Shown here: one piece after another, positions 35,799-43,670 of the stretch
Layout: every line of letters begins with the position of its first letter
How positions within the stretch are numbered: the first letter of the stretch is position 1
Assembly (NCBI GenBank): GCA_002718195.1
Contig: PBDU01000006.1
Location: 1 to 64,000 of the forward strand
Direction: 5' to 3'
DNA: 64,000 bases
DNA from: Methanobacteriota archaeon
GTDB lineage: Archaea; Thermoplasmatota; Poseidoniia; Poseidoniales; Poseidoniaceae
Made by a program: the position numbers and the translations under genes
Notes under the pieces: model-generated
Seen by the model: the letters and a program-made list of their open reading frames with translations, nothing else
The model's database searches: none
What the model was told of the DNA's origin: nothing

Positions 35799-36341
35799 TA
35801 AATTAAGGAATATGCTGCCGAAGAGTTGATTTTGAAATTAGTTATTATTTGTTTAATTTATGTATTAATAATCATGTTTAATGAATTAATGATTTTATGG
35901 GCAACCAAGATATTCCAATTCCAGCGAAAATCCAGGCAGTCTTAAGTTTGTAAAAATCCATGTGTTTTTTTTTAAAATTACATTAAATTTTATAAAATTT
36001 ATATAAAATTATAGATTTTATAATTATAAAATAGTACGCAGCATAATGTTTTTAAAAAATTTCACAATAATTATGACTTTACGAAACCTTCCTTTAGAAT
36101 CGATAACTATTGACAAATCCAGTTTCTAATAATTTCTATAAATTCTATGAAAAGCCTTCAAAAATAGTAGAAAAATACAACACTCCAACCCTCAAAAACA
36201 CCATCAATCTCGACTTGTAGATGTTATGTTTTGAGTCGGGAATTTTGAATCACTGAGAAAAGAAAATTCAACGTTTAGTTGGAAGAGTAATCTCCAGTTG
36301 AATTCTGTGGAGACTTCAAAAAGGATGACTCGTTGGTTGTA
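35799..36341. other. AT-rich intergenic region, no gene seen
   Basis: About 540 bp without a convincing gene. The left half is extremely AT-rich, with overlapping TATAAAAT/ATTTTATA tracts around 35975-36040 that can pair with each other. Near the right end TCTCCA (36291-36296) and TGGAGA (36308-36313) form an inverted repeat ahead of nadA. The left part likely holds the decayed 5' end of the surface-protein fragment. A promoter for nadA must be on the right. No origin signature recognised. Confidence 0.4.
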
Positions 36342-37508
36342 ATGAGCAACATGTCTGTTTCATTGGAAATGTGTGCGGTTGACTTCATGGGAGAAGAGTT
36401 GTCTCCTGAAGAAGTAGCCATCGCTGAAAGGATTACTGAGCTCAAAGCAACATTGGGCGATAGATTGCTTGTTTTGGGTCACCATTACCAAAGAGATTCC
36501 ATCGTCATGCACGCTGATTTCATCGGAGATTCTTTTATGCTTAGCCAAAAGGCTGCGGAGTCAGATGCTGAATTCATCGTGTTTTGCGGTGTTCATTTCA
36601 TGGCTGAGTCCGCCGATATTCTCACATCAAAAGACCAATCAGTTGTACTCCCAAATCTACGGGCAGGCTGTTCCATGGCAGATATGGCAACGCTGGTTGA
36701 AGTTGAAGTTGCATGGAAGCAATTATTGGAAGAAACTGGAATGGATGATCCAATCGATAAGGAAGACCCAATCTCTCTTGCCAAGCCTGGTGATGGCTAC
36801 ATTGTTCCTGTAACTTACATGAATTCAAGCGCAGATTTGAAGGATTTCGTCGGTAGACATGGAGGCGTTGTTTGCACCTCCTCAAATGCAGAAGGTGTAT
36901 TGAACTGGGCATTTGAAAGGGCAGGAGAGAATGGCGCAGTCTTGTTCTTCCCAGACCAACACCTTGGCAGAAACACTGGTCTAAAGATGGGAATTCCAAA
37001 GTCGAAAATGCCTGTTTGGGTTCCGAATATGGGTTTAATGGGAGAAGATACAAACAATCCTAGAATCGTTTTGTGGCACGGATTTTGCTCAGTTCACAAA
37101 AGGTTCACAGTCTCTCAAATCGAGAACTTCAGAGAGAGGTTTCCTGATGGCAAAGTAATCGTGCACCCTGAGTGTGAAGCAGAAGTGGTTAATGCTGCTG
37201 ATTCCAATGGTTCAACTCAATTCATCAAGAACTATGTTGAATCCATGCCTGAGGGATCAAAAGTTGGAATCGGAACCGAGATTAATATGGTTGCAAGGCT
37301 TGCTCAAGAACATCCTGATAAGCACATAGAATGCTTAGATTCTCAAGTCTGTCCTTGCTCAACAATGTATATGATTCACCCAGCTTATCTGATGGACGTA
37401 TTGGAGAGGTTAGTTGACGGAGAAATTCCAAACCAGATTATTGTCCCAGATTCGGTACAAGAAGGCTCAATGCTTGCGCTAAACAGAATGCTTTCAATTC
37501 CAAAGTGA
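36342..37508 (+). CDS. nadA: Quinolinate synthase (NadA)
   Basis: Iron-sulfur enzyme that condenses iminoaspartate with dihydroxyacetone phosphate to quinolinate for NAD synthesis. A 388-aa long-type NadA. Recognisable parts are L-G-H-H-Y-Q-R, the cluster cysteines in R-A-G-C-S-M-A, G-V-V-C-T-S-S-N-A and V-C-P-C-S-T-M, plus H-P-E-C and G-T-E-I-N-M. The start is one of ATG 36342 or 36351; TTG 36333 is also open. nadB or aspartate dehydrogenase is not in the window. Confidence 0.93.
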   Translation: MSNMSVSLEMCAVDFMGEELSPEEVAIAERITELKATLGDRLLVLGHHYQRDSIVMHADFIGDSFMLSQKAAESDAEFIVFCGVHFMAESADILTSKDQSVVLPNLRAGCSMADMATLVEVEVAWKQLLEETGMDDPIDKEDPISLAKPGDGYIVPVTYMNSSADLKDFVGRHGGVVCTSSNAEGVLNWAFERAGENGAVLFFPDQHLGRNTGLKMGIPKSKMPVWVPNMGLMGEDTNNPRIVLWHGFCSVHKRFTVSQIENFRERFPDGKVIVHPECEAEVVNAADSNGSTQFIKNYVESMPEGSKVGIGTEINMVARLAQEHPDKHIECLDSQVCPCSTMYMIHPAYLMDVLERLVDGEIPNQIIVPDSVQEGSMLALNRMLSIPK

Positions 37509-37513
37509 GTTTC

Positions 37514-38269
37514 ATGGTAAACTCTCAGGATTTTGCTGTAGTATTCGTTATTCTAACCTTATTTCTTGCAACTTTTTCTTTCACTGCCAGCAACGAGGGC
37601 TGCTATGAACCATCAACAGTTGGCGCGAGTATTTCTTTTGATGACATCAAAAATATAGATGACTGGAAAACTATGATGCCCCTATTAGATGAATATGATG
37701 TAAAAGCTACGTTTTACATCGATAATTACGACCATTTGGATGAAGATGAAATTGATTTCTTGCTTGAACTTCAGTCAACAGGACACGAGATAGGTGCTCA
37801 TGGCATGTCTCACCAAGATTATGGAATCCATTTGGAGAACGGCGGAACGGACATGACATATTGGCTTGAAGAGGTGGAGCCAGGGGTTAGGATGATGGAA
37901 AATGATGGCTTTGTCATCACCTCATTTGCTTATCCTAGAGGCGTTAAATCTCCGAGTATAGATAATGTGTTATTGGAGAATTTCACCGCTTTAAGAGGGG
38001 TTAATGGCTACTTTGAACAGACAGAGCCATGGCTTGCTGAATGCAGCGATAGAGCGGTTTACAATGCTCGGACGCTTGCAAAAGACTCTGATAATTACGG
38101 GATGATAAAGTACAACATGAGGTCGATGAGTGATGACCATCAAGCTATGATTTTCTATGGGCATGGTATTGGTGAAGGCGAAAAAGATGTGACTTTGGAA
38201 ACTCTAGAAGAACTCTTTATACAGGCTCAAAAGCACGATTTGGATTGGATTACAATCAGTGAAATCTAG
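37514..38269 (+). CDS. Exported NodB-like polysaccharide deacetylase
   Basis: A 251-aa protein with an N-terminal membrane segment or signal (about 8-27) followed by a NodB-homology domain: S-I-S-F-D-D (motif 1 Asp-Asp), I-G-A-H-G-M-S-H (motif 2 His pair), F-A-Y-P-R-G (motif 3) and a late F-Y-G-H-G-I-G. These metal-dependent enzymes remove acetyl groups from N-acetylated sugars. The ATG at 37514 is chosen; a GTG at 37505 overlaps the nadA stop (GTGA). Located outside the cell or in the pseudoperiplasm. Confidence 0.8.
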   Translation: MVNSQDFAVVFVILTLFLATFSFTASNEGCYEPSTVGASISFDDIKNIDDWKTMMPLLDEYDVKATFYIDNYDHLDEDEIDFLLELQSTGHEIGAHGMSHQDYGIHLENGGTDMTYWLEEVEPGVRMMENDGFVITSFAYPRGVKSPSIDNVLLENFTALRGVNGYFEQTEPWLAECSDRAVYNARTLAKDSDNYGMIKYNMRSMSDDHQAMIFYGHGIGEGEKDVTLETLEELFIQAQKHDLDWITISEI

Positions 38270-38311
38270 ATGTCGAACTCAAGTATAATTTCCTTGAATT
38301 CCATCTTCACC

Positions 38312-38683
38312 TCAACCTAGGAATCTTGCTCCGGTATGCCAACCTAGCAATGCTAGTACTGGACACATAATCATTGTTAGCATAACGTAAATAATCGCAT
38401 TTGTGGACAATCCATCTTGAAACATCTTCATGGTTTCAACAGAAAAAGTAGACATCGTTGTGAAAGCGCCTAGTAATCCAACCCCAAGAGCCAAAGCCGT
38501 AGTCTCAGAAACCAACTGTTGAGTTAATGCAAAAGTTAAGCAACCAAGTAAGAATGATCCAATTAGATTCACAGAAAAAGTCCCTACAGGAAGGTCATCT
38601 GAATTTAGAATAAAAGTAAGACTCCACCTTGCTAGTGCACCAACGGCTCCTCCAATAGCCACGATGATTGCTTGTTGCATCAA
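38312..38683 (-). CDS. crcB: Fluoride exporter CrcB/Fluc
   Basis: A 123-aa membrane protein with four helices, forming dual-topology dimers that pass fluoride out of the cell. Family landmarks are G-G-A-V-G-A-L-A-R-W near the start, G-T-F-S-V-N-L-I-G-S-F-L-L-G (pore Asn) and G-A-F-T-T-M-S-T-F-S (fluoride-track Thr/Phe). Only one copy is seen, so a homodimer is expected. No fluoride riboswitch was recognised upstream; the 92-bp gap to the divergent rdgB is too short to hold a clear one. Confidence 0.92.
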   Translation of the reverse strand: MMQQAIIVAIGGAVGALARWSLTFILNSDDLPVGTFSVNLIGSFLLGCLTFALTQQLVSETTALALGVGLLGAFTTMSTFSVETMKMFQDGLSTNAIIYVMLTMIMCPVLALLGWHTGARFLG

Positions 38684-38775
38684 ACCTGATTGAACATTGG
38701 TTTAGATTTGAGTTTAATCCAACATTCGAAGAAATTTGGTGTAATTATCAAGTGTAATGAATTTGAGGAGGGGTC

Positions 38776-39417
38776 ATGGCAAAGATATGGTTCCTTACTG
38801 GGAACGCTGGAAAAGTAGAGGAAGCTAAGCATCATTTTGCTGAACATGGATATGTTGTGGAGCAACTAGTAGTCGATCAAGAAATAATTGAGCCACAAGC
38901 GGATTCCTTGACGCAAGTTGCGCAGGCTAAGATTGCTCAAGCATTAGAGCATATGCCAGGCAAAGAAGACATGCTATTAGTCGAAGATGCAGGGTTATTT
39001 GTTGAAACACTTGGAGGATTTCCTGGAGTTTATTCCTCGTATGCATTGAAAACTATTGGTTGTGCTGGAATTTTGTCATTACTGTCCAATTTAGTTTCAG
39101 AAGATCCTGTACTAAGCGGAAATTTGAGGAAGGCAGAATTTAGGGCAGTTGCTGCTCTATGGAGAGATGGTGAAATCCTGATAGGAGAAGGAGTTTGTCC
39201 AGGAAGAATAGCAGAAAAAGAATCAGGTGAGAGTGGATTTGGATTTGACCCAATTTTCATTCCGGCTGATTTGGATGCACTAGGTAATCCAATTCCGTTT
39301 GAGTCACAGGGAGAAAGTTCCACTCATGGGGAAACATTTTCCGATATAGGTTTGGAAGAGAAGAAGAAGTACAGCCACAGGTCAAGAGCGATTGAGTCAT
39401 TGCTGAGTAAATTGTGA
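38776..39417 (+). CDS. rdgB: XTP/dITP pyrophosphatase (RdgB/HAM1)
   Basis: House-cleaning enzyme that hydrolyses ITP, dITP and XTP to monophosphates. The 213-aa protein has the family patterns T-G-N-A-G-K near the N-terminus, V-E-D-A-G-L-F-V (catalytic Asp), G-F-P-G-V-Y-S-S, G-F-G-F-D-P-I-F and a C-terminal S-H-R-S-R-A. A GGAGGGG ribosome site sits just before ATG 38776. Divergent from crcB. Confidence 0.93.
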   Translation: MAKIWFLTGNAGKVEEAKHHFAEHGYVVEQLVVDQEIIEPQADSLTQVAQAKIAQALEHMPGKEDMLLVEDAGLFVETLGGFPGVYSSYALKTIGCAGILSLLSNLVSEDPVLSGNLRKAEFRAVAALWRDGEILIGEGVCPGRIAEKESGESGFGFDPIFIPADLDALGNPIPFESQGESSTHGETFSDIGLEEKKKYSHRSRAIESLLSKL

Positions 39418-39471
39418 CTGAGCATTACATCAGCATCATAAACAAGTTCAATCTCCGGGTAAGTGAGCCAA

Positions 39472-40368
39472 ATGAGTCCAGCAAGATTGTTAACCGCAAT
39501 TGCCTTTCTAGGGCTCTTGGGTTTCTACTTGTTTAATGCTGGACAATTAACCGACGAAGTCGGTTGGGGAAGCGTTGCTATGCTTGCCTTACTAGGCTTT
39601 ATTTTCATTAAACTCGGCTCGTCAGGAAAGCCTATTGTTCATCAAGCCATACCTACGCAACCGGTTCAAGAGATTGAAATTGAAGAAGAAGGAGATGAAG
39701 CTGATGCGGATATTCCAGCCCCAGTAGTGAATGAGGATGTCACAACACTTGCAGACAGGAAGAGAGCAAAAGTCGAGGCTGCAAAAGCCGCAGCGGCACA
39801 GGCCATGGCTGAAAGTGAGGATGTTGAAGAGGATGAAACTCCTTTGGTCGATGTTCAAGTTGAGGTTGAGGATGTCCACATTGCTGACGAGTTCGTTGTT
39901 GAAGTTTCAGCCGACTCAATCGAAGACGCAGATATTCTGAAAACCGTGGGAGAGAGAAGAGAGCACCATGACAGAATTCGCTCGAGAATAGAAGAAAGAA
40001 GGCGAACTCAACTCGCAGAAATCCGAGCAAGCACAGCAAGGATGCTTGAAGACAATGATGAGGGTGAAGACATCGTTTCATTACTACAAAATCCTAACCA
40101 TGGGCATACAGTTTTGGTGCATCCACCTGAAGCAGTTCCCGGAAAAGTGTACGGTGCAACCTTTGTTCGCATAGATGATTCAAGGATACTCAGGCTCAGA
40201 GTTCCAATGGATGAAGGATTTGAGGCAGTTGAAAAATCTGAACCCGTGCTGGAACTACCACCATTGCCTGCATTAGACGGAAGCATGCCTCTGCCAATGC
40301 CAGCACCACTTCCTATGCCTGCGGCAAGTAGTGCATTAGCGGCATTAAAAGATGATATGGAAGACTGA
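39472..40368 (+). CDS. Membrane-anchored protein with long acidic/charged tail
   Basis: A 298-aa protein with two N-terminal hydrophobic helices (about 8-22 and 30-46), a long acidic disordered stretch (55-150), a coiled-coil-like Arg/Glu region (R-R-E-H-H-D-R-I-R-S-R-I-E-E-R-R-R), a small beta domain (about 205-255) and a Pro/Met-rich C-terminus. No family recognised. The cytosolic charged part looks like an interaction scaffold. GTG 39463 is an alternative start. Its stop directly abuts the convergent AlkB-like gene. Confidence 0.6.
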   Translation: MSPARLLTAIAFLGLLGFYLFNAGQLTDEVGWGSVAMLALLGFIFIKLGSSGKPIVHQAIPTQPVQEIEIEEEGDEADADIPAPVVNEDVTTLADRKRAKVEAAKAAAAQAMAESEDVEEDETPLVDVQVEVEDVHIADEFVVEVSADSIEDADILKTVGERREHHDRIRSRIEERRRTQLAEIRASTARMLEDNDEGEDIVSLLQNPNHGHTVLVHPPEAVPGKVYGATFVRIDDSRILRLRVPMDEGFEAVEKSEPVLELPPLPALDGSMPLPMPAPLPMPAASSALAALKDDMED

Positions 40369-41358
40369 TTATTGAGATAAAAATCTCTCATGACTTTTTC
40401 TCATTACTTTCTCAAATAACGGTGGAATTAGACTTATCCAAAACATCACATAATATCCAAATGGTAATTGTGGAGAATCATCATGAGTTTCTAGCCTTTC
40501 GTAGTGGGTGCTTGCTTTGAGGTGATGGGATGGATGTAAAGGTAGCTCTAGCAGTGTCCATCTCGACCATCTGTGTCTTGATTCCCATGCATGTTCGGGA
40601 CCTGCTCTTTGTCTCTGATCTCTCGCAAGACCATGGTGTTGGAGATAATTGACAAATTCCAACAAAAATACTGCTACTAATGCCTGAGAAATGAATGCTA
40701 GACCCGCAGGAAGAGAATACAGGAAAATGACAGCAATCAATGTAATTTCAAGCAATAATTGGCGAATGGTGTTTCCAGATTTTGTCTCGTAGGCACCCTT
40801 GATTTGTTTGGGCACAGTGCGGATAAAATGTCCATAAATAGACTGACCAAATTTTGAGGAAGTGGGGTCGACTTCTCTTGCCCAGTGTTTGTGATGAGTG
40901 TAGTTGTGCTCTGTGGTAAAGTGAAGATACAAGACACAAAGCAGGTCGACTCTAGCCATGTACCAACTGAATGATTTTGGTTTTCTATGCCCTAGTTCGT
41001 GAGCGGTTATTATTCCAGATGCACCGTTGCTTAAACCAACAGAAGCAATTCCTAACCAATTCAAATTCGTCCATTCACTAGTTCCTATTGTGTAAACTAG
41101 GTACAATGTTAGAATTGGAACTAAAAGGGCATGAGCGTGAATAATTAGGTCGTGCATAATTCCTTCCTGATTTGGGTTATCTGAGTTGTCAACTCCAAGG
41201 AGGAGGTCAAGAATCATTGAAAATCCAAGTAAGTAAACGATGGTAATTCCCATGAACCAACCACCGATGTATAGTCCGATGATTGCGCTGAGTGGTGTAA
41301 TTAGCCCAAGGGTCTGTGATACCCAGCGATACCGCATGGGCTTCTCTTGCATGTCCAT
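40369..41358 (-). CDS. alkB: AlkB-like alkane 1-monooxygenase
   Basis: A 329-aa integral membrane non-heme diiron oxygenase. The histidine boxes are in order and match AlkB: H-E-L-G-H-R, E-H-N-Y-T-H-H-K-H, N-Y-L-Q-H-H-G and L-P-L-H-P-S-H-H. The AlkB-type G-V-D-N-S-D-N-P near residue 57 also fits. It would hydroxylate medium/long alkanes or the terminal carbon of alkyl chains, using O2 and electrons from a rubredoxin. No rubredoxin gene is seen in the window. Related fatty-acid desaturases share the boxes, but the box sequences and spacing favour AlkB. ATG 41352 has a better-placed ribosome site than 41358. Confidence 0.82.
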   Translation of the reverse strand: MDMQEKPMRYRWVSQTLGLITPLSAIIGLYIGGWFMGITIVYLLGFSMILDLLLGVDNSDNPNQEGIMHDLIIHAHALLVPILTLYLVYTIGTSEWTNLNWLGIASVGLSNGASGIITAHELGHRKPKSFSWYMARVDLLCVLYLHFTTEHNYTHHKHWAREVDPTSSKFGQSIYGHFIRTVPKQIKGAYETKSGNTIRQLLLEITLIAVIFLYSLPAGLAFISQALVAVFLLEFVNYLQHHGLARDQRQRAGPEHAWESRHRWSRWTLLELPLHPSHHLKASTHYERLETHDDSPQLPFGYYVMFWISLIPPLFEKVMRKSHERFLSQ

Positions 41359-41381
41359 CCCTTTATTTTGGGATTCAAAAA

Positions 41382-41933
41382 TTATCGTTTGATTTCTGCC
41401 AATAAGTCTCTAGTATCTTTGTAGAATTCACTCAATGGGTCTCTATTTTCAAGGATGTAATCTGCTTGAGTAATCAATTGCTCGAGCCCCCATCCCTTCT
41501 CCCTTTCATCTCTGGTCTCGAAGCTATTCCTATCCCCATCTTCACTTCGATTCCTTTTCATAATTCTTTGAAATCTAACTTCTTTCTCAGCACGAATGCC
41601 TACAACTTTGAATTCATCATTCCATCTATTCTGAAAGATATCTCTCTCTGCAGTTCCTCGAAGTCCTTCGATTAGGATTAAGTTGTGGTCATTCCTCATC
41701 AAATCTATTTTATCAGCCAATCTGACAGCCAACACCTCTTCACCGAACTCAGCTCTCAACTCGCTTGCGATTTCCCCAAATATGTTTGGTGACTCCTCCA
41801 AACCTCTGCTTGCTACCTCTGCTCTAATCATATCTCCCATCGAGAGTACAGGTATGTCTTGTTGAATGAAAATGCTAGCGAATTCTCCCTTGCCTGACCC
41901 AGGCATTCCACAGACTGCCAATACAAGAGACAT
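41382..41933 (-). CDS. UPF0200-family P-loop kinase (dephospho-CoA-kinase-like)
   Basis: A 183-aa NMP-kinase-like P-loop protein of the archaeal UPF0200 group. Walker A is G-M-P-G-S-G-K-G-E near residue 10. L-S-M-G-D-M-I-R, G-L-R-G-T-A-E, I-R-A-E-K-E-V-R-F and E-R-E-K-G-W-G-L follow the family pattern. Archaeal members have been suggested to phosphorylate dephospho-CoA or nucleotides, but the substrate is not settled by sequence. ATG 41933 is chosen at the beginning of the P-loop strand. A longer start (42017) overlaps the enoyl-CoA hydratase gene. Confidence 0.82.
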   Translation of the reverse strand: MSLVLAVCGMPGSGKGEFASIFIQQDIPVLSMGDMIRAEVASRGLEESPNIFGEIASELRAEFGEEVLAVRLADKIDLMRNDHNLILIEGLRGTAERDIFQNRWNDEFKVVGIRAEKEVRFQRIMKRNRSEDGDRNSFETRDEREKGWGLEQLITQADYILENRDPLSEFYKDTRDLLAEIKR

Positions 41934-41973
41934 GGCTTGTGCTATCGGAAGAGGTTTTTCAAAACTACCACAA

Positions 41974-42804
41974 TCAGCGATGTTTCCATTCTGCTTTCTC
42001 TCTGTTGAGGAAGGCATTCACGCCAATCTCTTTGTCCTCGGTATCGAATAATTTGGCAAAGGCATCTGCTTCGATAGCAATACCTGCAGTGATTCCCATG
42101 TCAAGAGCAGAACGAATGGTCTTCTTTGCCACTCCAAGAGTGTGACTGGATTTTGATGCAATGATTGAAGCGATGTTCATTGTAAATTCTCTTAATTCAT
42201 CTGCCTCTACAACATGGTTAACCATTCCAATTTTCATTGCTTCATGAGCATCTATCATCTCTCCGGTCATGATCATCTCCATCGTTTTTCCATATCCTAC
42301 AAGGCTTGCAAGCCTTTGAGTTCCTCCAAAACCAGGGATTAGTCCAAGATTTATCTCTGGAGTTCCGAATTTTGACCTGCTGCTTGCAATTCTCATATCA
42401 CATGAACAAGCCACTTCGCATCCTCCACCAAGTGCAAAACCATCGACCATAGCAATAGTTGGTTTTGATAGCCTCCAGATGTATTCAACACCATTATCAG
42501 AAAAAATCGGTCTGATTTCATGTGAGCCTTTTCCTACAAATTCACTGATATCTGCACCGGCTACAAACGAGTTGGGTTTTGCTCTTTTCCCTTCTTCTGG
42601 TTCCAGTGGGCTCGCCCCAGTGAATACGACACAACGCACCTCGTCATTGCTTTCAGCCCATGTTGTAAATGCCCTTATTGAAGCCATCACATCTTGATTC
42701 AGGGCGTTCATTTTGTTAGGTCTGTTAATCGTTCCAATGGCAATAATTCCGCCTTCAACTTGTACTTGCTCGACTTTGAACACGTCGCTTTCAGGTGCTG
42801 ACAT
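41974..42804 (-). CDS. Enoyl-CoA hydratase/isomerase
   Basis: A 276-aa crotonase-fold enzyme of beta-oxidation. The oxyanion-hole region F-V-A-G-A-D-I-S-E-F and the G-F-A-L-G-G-G-C-E loop are present. Both catalytic Glu equivalents are visible: in G-C-E-V-A and F-G-T-P-E-I-N-L-G-L-I-P. G-G-T-Q-R-L follows. The substrate chain length is unknown. It probably works with the hydroxyacyl-CoA dehydrogenase (34423-35307) and the acyl-CoA synthetase. Confidence 0.92.
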   Translation of the reverse strand: MSAPESDVFKVEQVQVEGGIIAIGTINRPNKMNALNQDVMASIRAFTTWAESNDEVRCVVFTGASPLEPEEGKRAKPNSFVAGADISEFVGKGSHEIRPIFSDNGVEYIWRLSKPTIAMVDGFALGGGCEVACSCDMRIASSRSKFGTPEINLGLIPGFGGTQRLASLVGYGKTMEMIMTGEMIDAHEAMKIGMVNHVVEADELREFTMNIASIIASKSSHTLGVAKKTIRSALDMGITAGIAIEADAFAKLFDTEDKEIGVNAFLNREKAEWKHR

Positions 42805-42893
42805 ATACAGCCCTAGGGTTCTAACTTCATCATATCTTTGCTGTATGAATTAACATCGGAATAGTAAATAAAATCTCCACTTATCGCAAAGTT

Positions 42894-43670
42894 ATGGGCA
42901 ATGACGACTCTCCTTTAGTGATAGCAAAAGATATCGCAAAGAGATATGGAGATTTTGTTGCTCTTCATCCTCTAAATGTGCAGGTTGATTCCGGTGAGTT
43001 CTTTGGTGTCTTTGGTCCCAACGGTGCAGGAAAATCGACTTTCATGAAACTCTTAACTGGTCAACTCAAACCTTCGATAGGGGAAATCGAGGTTCTCGGA
43101 ATCAACGCGAGGAAGAATCCTCAGAAACTCAAAGCCAACATTGGTATTGTTCCGGAATCTGAATCCCCTCCTTCATTTTTGACACCTGTGGAATTCTTGG
43201 ATTTTGTCGCTCGCTTGCGGGGAGTTGAGGAACGTGAACAAAAGGTCGAGTACTGGCTTGATTGGTTCGGTTTAGAAGAAAAAAGAGACACCATGTGTAA
43301 AGATTTGAGCAAAGGACAAAGACAGAAAGTTATGCTTGCTTGTGCATTTATCCATAAGCCAAAATTATTATTTTTGGACGAGCCATTTGCAAATTTAGAC
43401 CCTATCTATCAGAGAAAATGTAGGGAGTGGTTGATGGACCATGTAGCGGATGGAGGAACAATATTCCTCTGTTCTCACGTTCTTGAAATGGCTGAAAGAA
43501 TGTGTAATAGGATGGCTATAATTAATCATGGAAGAGTATTGGCTGCAGGAAAAGTTTCAGATCTAAAACAATCTTCTGAGGAAACTTTGGAGGACGTTTT
43601 CATTAGACTAGTTGGTAAGTCGATTGAAGAAGTCGAGAGCATGGATGGCAACTCTAGCGAGGAGGAGTGA
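42894..43670 (+). CDS. ABC transporter ATP-binding protein
   Basis: A 258-aa single-domain ABC ATPase of the exporter (ABC-2/CcmA-like) type. Walker A is G-P-N-G-A-G-K-S-T near residue 43, the signature is L-S-K-G-Q-R-Q-K, and Walker B is L-F-L-D-E-P-F-A-N-L-D, followed by the H-loop C-S-H-V-L. The C-terminus has a charged tail. Its stop overlaps the permease start (GTGA, 4 nt), so the two form one transporter. The substrate is not evident. Confidence 0.93.
   Translation: MGNDDSPLVIAKDIAKRYGDFVALHPLNVQVDSGEFFGVFGPNGAGKSTFMKLLTGQLKPSIGEIEVLGINARKNPQKLKANIGIVPESESPPSFLTPVEFLDFVARLRGVEEREQKVEYWLDWFGLEEKRDTMCKDLSKGQRQKVMLACAFIHKPKLLFLDEPFANLDPIYQRKCREWLMDHVADGGTIFLCSHVLEMAERMCNRMAIINHGRVLAAGKVSDLKQSSEETLEDVFIRLVGKSIEEVESMDGNSSEEE

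Noticed and set aside
35975..36040. AT-rich tracts as a replication origin
   Set aside because: There is strong AT richness and self-complementarity, but no Orc1/Cdc6 gene or ORB-like repeated motif was seen.
38684..38775. Fluoride riboswitch upstream of crcB
   Set aside because: The gap of 92 bp is shared with the divergent rdgB, and I saw no recognisable crcB-motif structure.
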